Positions 4,470 through 7,666 of a stretch of 7,666 nucleotides of DNA are shown here, in pieces. The stretch is from assembly GCA_947302865.1 (NCBI GenBank), contig CAMYWS010000045.1, forward strand, positions 1 through 7,666. The letters run 5' to 3'. The notes below the pieces were generated by a model that worked only from the letters and a program-made list of their open reading frames with translations, was not told the DNA's origin and did not search any database. The stretch's first letter is position 1; each line of letters starts with the position of its first letter. The position numbers and the translations under genes were made by a program. This DNA is from an uncultured Clostridia bacterium (GTDB taxonomy: Bacteria > Bacillota_A > Clostridia > Christensenellales > CAG-138).

Positions 4470-6062
4470 ATGAAGCATGCGATCCGAAACCTGTTGCAAT
4501 TTGATCGACCGTACCGGCGGTTTGAACTTCTGGAGACGGAGCCCGAAGGGACGCCGTCCTTTTTTGCGCGTAAAGAAATGCGGCGGGCAAAGATCAAGCC
4601 GGAGCGAGGAAGTGTTCAAAAGCGCCTTTCCGGGAATGTCGAATGGCTGAAGGCGCGATTTCATACCGACATCAATACGGACGTGATCCTGCGTCCGTTC
4701 AAGCTCGGCGGCACGGTCGACGCGCTGGCGGTCAGCATGAACGGCATGGCGGACGATAAAGAGATCGCGGAGTTCATCCTGCGTCCCGCGTTCCGCGCCG
4801 ACGTCGGTCGCGTCAGCGCACGCGATCTTCCGGCATTCTTTTGCGAGCACGCGCTGTCCATGCATGAAACGGAACTGACCGACCGCTGCGACGCGATCGT
4901 CTCCGCGATCACGGAGGGACGCACGGCGATCCTTCTGGACGGCGCGGGGGAGGCGATCCTCTGCGACACGCGCGGATTTGTTTCACGCGCGGTCGGCGAA
5001 CCGCAGAACGAGATGACGATCATGGGACCGAAGGAGGCGTTCACGGAGAATCTCCGCACGAACGTGACGCTGCTCCGGCGCATACTCAAACGGCCGGATT
5101 TCGTCTGCGAGTTCCGCGACGCGGGCGGAACGAACCGCACGAAGCTCGCGCTGGCGTATCTCGACGGCACGGTGAACCCGGCGCTGCTCGACGAGGTCAA
5201 GCGGCGGCTTGACGCGATCTCGACCGATATGCGGCTGACCGTCGGGCGCGTCGAGCAGCTCATAGAGGAGTATACCTATCTGCCGCTTCCGCAGATGCTG
5301 AAAACGGAGCGTCCCGACCGCGCGGCTTCCGCCGTGCTCGACGGCCGGATCGCGCTGCTTGCAGAGGGCTGTCCGCAGGCGGGTGTGCTGCCGATCACGA
5401 TCGGAGACCTGATGGCAAGCGGCGAGGACCTCGACATGCGTCAGCCGGTCGGGACGGTCGTGCTTCTGATCCGTATGATCGGCGCGGTGCTTTCGACCTA
5501 TCTGCCTGCGTATTTTCTTGCGCTGGCGCTGCACCATCCGGGACAGCTTTCGGGTGAGATCCTCGAAACCGTCGTTGCGTCCCGCGCAATGGTGTTTCTG
5601 CCGCTGTGGATGGAAATGATCTTCCTTCTGCTGGTGTTTCAGCTCGTGCGTGAGGCGGGACTGCGCGTGCCCGGCTCGATCGGTCACGCGATCGGGATCA
5701 TCGGCGGACTGCTCTTGGGACAGGCGGCGGTATCGGCGAACATCGTTTCGACGGTCGTGCTCATCATCGTTGCGCTGACGGGGCTCGGCAACTTTGCGAT
5801 TCCGGATTACAGCGCGCAGGTCGCCGCGTCCTATTATCGTGTGCTGCTCTGCGTCGCGGCTGCGCTTGCGGGACTGCTGGGGATCACCGCCGCGGGGCTT
5901 TGCGTCACGGCAATTATGTGCTCGGCAAAGTCGTTCGGCGTCCCGTTCTTTTCGCCGTTTGCGCCGGTCACAAAGCGCGCGGGGCATCTGTTGTTCCGTT
6001 CGCGCATCCGAAACCGTGCGGAGCCGACCGATCCGGTGAATCCTGTAAGGAGGCGTGTATGA
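4470..6062 (+). CDS. gerAA: Spore germination receptor A subunit (GerA family)
   Basis: 530 residues as drawn. This is the large subunit of a germinant receptor in the spore inner membrane. The soluble N-terminal part holds the family's landmarks: DVILRPFKLGGTVDALAV (71-88), MGPKEAFTENLRTNVTLLRR (185-204), KLALAYLDGTV (225-235) and LPLPQMLKTERPDRAASAVL (271-290). Membrane segments follow at about 327-354, 374-395, 402-421, 424-441 and 455-480. They include the conserved LVREAGLRVPGSIG (392-405), IIGGLLLGQAAVSANIVS (410-427) and SFGVPFFSPFAP (488-499). Length is within the usual range. No start has a good Shine-Dalgarno site. ATG 4470 lies on top of the predicted transcription start, and ATG 4578 (residue 37) is the next in-frame ATG and still leaves the whole conserved region. 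The gene overlaps the B gene by four bases (ATGA), which implies translational coupling. The symbol denotes the family, because the paralogue cannot be told. Confidence 0.93.
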   Translation: MKHAIRNLLQFDRPYRRFELLETEPEGTPSFFARKEMRRAKIKPERGSVQKRLSGNVEWLKARFHTDINTDVILRPFKLGGTVDALAVSMNGMADDKEIAEFILRPAFRADVGRVSARDLPAFFCEHALSMHETELTDRCDAIVSAITEGRTAILLDGAGEAILCDTRGFVSRAVGEPQNEMTIMGPKEAFTENLRTNVTLLRRILKRPDFVCEFRDAGGTNRTKLALAYLDGTVNPALLDEVKRRLDAISTDMRLTVGRVEQLIEEYTYLPLPQMLKTERPDRAASAVLDGRIALLAEGCPQAGVLPITIGDLMASGEDLDMRQPVGTVVLLIRMIGAVLSTYLPAYFLALALHHPGQLSGEILETVVASRAMVFLPLWMEMIFLLLVFQLVREAGLRVPGSIGHAIGIIGGLLLGQAAVSANIVSTVVLIIVALTGLGNFAIPDYSAQVAASYYRVLLCVAAALAGLLGITAAGLCVTAIMCSAKSFGVPFFSPFAPVTKRAGHLLFRSRIRNRAEPTDPVNPVRRRV

Positions 6063-7150
6063 ATCTCCGCATCGGCGCGTTCGGACGGCAGGAGACCGCA
6101 GCCATGGTACTGATCGCGGCGTTTTTCGGCGGCTGCTTCGGTATGGACAGTCACGCGATGTATGCGGACGGAAACGCGTCGTATCTCGTGCAGATCATCG
6201 CGACCGTGCAGGCGCTGCTGCTGTTTGAAGGTACGGTATGGGTGCTTCGCCTGCGCGGAGGAAACGACCTTTCGGCGCTGATCGGCGCGTCGCGGCTGAA
6301 ACGACTGCTTGCGGTGCCGTTGATCCTTGCGTTGATGCTTGCCGCCATGCAGCCGTTGGAAAGTTTTCTCCTGACCATGACGCAGTACGTGTTTACCGAC
6401 GCGAAACAGGTTGTCGTCTGCCTGTACCTGCTGCCGTGCCTGTTCCTTCTGACCGCGCTGGGTGCGGAGACGCTGATGCGGACCGCGCGGATCCTGCTGC
6501 CGGTCCTGCTGCTCTCGATCGTTGCCGCGCTGCTGTCGGGGATCGGGCAATATCATCCGTACCGCATTTATCCGATCCCGTTCGGCGAGCCGTTCCGCAT
6601 CTTCAGACAGGCGGGCAGCGCGCAGATCCGTGCGGCGGCGCCGCTTCTGGCGCTTTTGTGCGTCGGCGAGGGGACCCAGGACCGGATGGCGATGCGAAGC
6701 GGAGGACGCATCGGCGCGATCGCGGGCGGGCTTGCCGCAGCCGCCGCGCTGATTGCGCTTTCCATGACGTTTCCCTATACGCAGCTTAAGGACATGCCCG
6801 CGCCGTTCTACCGGATGCTTGTGGAGGTGCGTGCCGAGAATCCGACGCTCCGGCTCGACCGCGCGGTGCTGTTCCTGTGGGTTTCCGGCGCGATCCTCGG
6901 CGCTGCGTTCTATCTGTACGCCGCGAGCGTGCTGTTTGCAAAGAGCTTTCGCGTGCGTGACGTCCGTCCCGTCGCGCTGAGCATGAGCGGGATCGCGGTC
7001 ACGCTGATTCTGGCGCTGTATTACGATTCCAAAACGACGGCGGCGATCCTCGAACGGCTGCACCGCGACGCGTGGGTGCTCGTTTCCGTGCCGTTTCCGC
7101 TGATCCTGCTGAACACGAAAAGGAGAAGATCATGCGACGTTTCCCGTTGA
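6059..7150 (+). CDS. gerAB: Spore germination receptor B subunit (GerB family, APC-type permease fold)
   Basis: 363 residues and highly hydrophobic, with about ten helices, as in GerB proteins of the amino acid-polyamine-organocation superfamily. In the receptor this subunit is the membrane component that recognises the germinant. Visible family features are the N-terminal RQETAAMVLIAAFFGG (10-25), GNASYLVQIIA (38-48), RTARILLPVLLLSIV (141-155), FPYTQLKDMPAPFYRML (238-254), and RLDRAVLFLWVSGAI (265-279). The start at 6059 is set by AAGGAGG (6047-6053), five bases upstream. The frame stays open upstream to 5900, but that part lies inside the A gene in another frame and is not translated. It starts inside the A gene's stop codon and its last 19 bases overlap the C gene, so all three are tightly coupled. 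The germinant cannot be predicted from this sequence. Confidence 0.93.
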   Translation: MNLRIGAFGRQETAAMVLIAAFFGGCFGMDSHAMYADGNASYLVQIIATVQALLLFEGTVWVLRLRGGNDLSALIGASRLKRLLAVPLILALMLAAMQPLESFLLTMTQYVFTDAKQVVVCLYLLPCLFLLTALGAETLMRTARILLPVLLLSIVAALLSGIGQYHPYRIYPIPFGEPFRIFRQAGSAQIRAAAPLLALLCVGEGTQDRMAMRSGGRIGAIAGGLAAAAALIALSMTFPYTQLKDMPAPFYRMLVEVRAENPTLRLDRAVLFLWVSGAILGAAFYLYAASVLFAKSFRVRDVRPVALSMSGIAVTLILALYYDSKTTAAILERLHRDAWVLVSVPFPLILLNTKRRRSCDVSR

Positions 7151-7666
7151 TCCTGCTGCTCTGCGCGCTGCTTCTCGGCTGTATGCAGTCCAAAAACATC
7201 GATGAGTACGCATACGTGCTGAACGTCGGCGTCGAGCGCGGAACGACGATGCCGTACCTTGTGACGGTGCTCGTCTCGGTCCCCGGCGGAACGGAGGATA
7301 CGAAGGTCGAAAACACGGTCGTCACCGCGGAGGCGCGGTCCTTTTCGGAGGCGTGCGAAACGCTGAATGCTGCGTATCCGGGCAGGCTGAGCTTTGCACG
7401 CGCGTCGCTTCTGGCGATCGGCGAGGACCTCGCAAAGGACGGAGCGCAGACGGCGTTTCTCGACTTTGCGTTCGGCAAACCGGATCTCTGGCCGAATCTG
7501 CGCACGGTCGTCGTCAAGCCGCCGGTTCGCGGCGTATTTGAGGGTTGGATCACGGAATCGGACCCATCGCTTCGCAAGATCAAGACGGCGGTGGGGGACC
7601 TTTCGGACGAATCCGGCACGACGGCGGACGCCGGGTACAGCACGTACCTCGAAGCGATCGCGGACA
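7132..7666 (+). CDS. gerAC: Spore germination receptor C subunit lipoprotein (GerC family), partial
   Basis: The first 178 residues are present and the frame is open at the right edge. A short signal peptide (MRRFPLILLLCALLLG) ends in a lipobox LLG-C with the lipidated Cys at residue 17. The -2 position is Leu, slightly off consensus but acceptable. The mature part begins with a DEYAYVLNVGVERG segment, the start of the GerC fold. It continues with AEARSFSEACETLN and RLSFARASLLAIGEDLA, matching the family's domain 1, which carries a conserved strand about where the 'gr.l.y.h...iliGe.la' segment lies. GerC proteins are anchored on the outer face of the spore inner membrane next to the A and B subunits. 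The SD AAAAGGAG (7118-7125) with 6-nt spacing fixes ATG 7132. Full-length family members are about 370-400 residues, so roughly half is missing because of the window boundary. Confidence 0.92.
   Translation, partial: MRRFPLILLLCALLLGCMQSKNIDEYAYVLNVGVERGTTMPYLVTVLVSVPGGTEDTKVENTVVTAEARSFSEACETLNAAYPGRLSFARASLLAIGEDLAKDGAQTAFLDFAFGKPDLWPNLRTVVVKPPVRGVFEGWITESDPSLRKIKTAVGDLSDESGTTADAGYSTYLEAIAD

Noticed and set aside
5900..6058. Upstream extension of the B subunit to ATG 5900
   Set aside because: It would overlap the conserved end of the A gene by 160 bases. The strong Shine-Dalgarno site at 6047-6053 supports ATG 6059, and family N termini start there.
5834..7063. 409-residue minus-strand open frame
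   Set aside because: It is antisense to the germination A and B genes, is full of Arg/Gln/His as expected from the complement of GC-rich DNA, and has no recognisable motif. The + strand genes are unmistakable.

Overview
The window looks like chromosome from a moderately GC-rich, spore-forming Clostridia-type Bacillota, probably an uncultured gut lineage. The evidence is a tricistronic GerA-type spore germination operon, classical Shine-Dalgarno sites, sigma-A-like promoters, a DUF6273 protein, a clostridial-type MmcQ/YjbR protein with an N-terminal extension, and lipoprotein signal peptides. I cannot name the genus.

Layout, all on the + strand. (1) 1-113: the last 36 codons of an upstream gene, probably a membrane dipeptidase (peptidase M19). 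(2) 114-300: a self-contained tRNA-Trp(CCA) unit with promoter, encoded CCA end and a very strong terminator hairpin. (3) About 301-1650: a conspicuously AT-richer stretch (24/60 G+C at 421-480 and 18/60 at 1261-1320, against 41/60 at 5101-5160). It carries two single-gene units, a DUF402 protein and a small uncharacterised lipoprotein. Each is followed by the same kind of 3' module: a pair of 16-nt direct repeats at 30-31 nt pitch, then a hairpin. The hairpin after the DUF402 gene shares 26 of 28 nt, including its loop, with the tRNA terminator. (4) 1750-3342: two separately promoted, high-GC genes, an MmcQ/YjbR protein and a lipase-class-3-like alpha/beta hydrolase with an apparently complete Ser-Asp-His triad. 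(5) 3467-4375: a single-pass membrane protein with a TPR-like stretch and a DUF6273 domain, followed by a terminator. (6) 4435-7666: a sigma-F/G-like promoter and the germination operon: A subunit, B subunit (ATGA overlap) and C lipoprotein (19-nt overlap, cut by the window end).

The three Ger proteins should form one germinant receptor in the spore inner membrane. The other genes look like independent housekeeping or accessory units and I see no pathway linking them. The part most worth a second look is the AT-rich, repeat-punctuated stretch after the tRNA gene, which resembles acquired single-gene cassettes or remnants of mobile-element ends. I do not see a clear undescribed defence or other multi-gene system.
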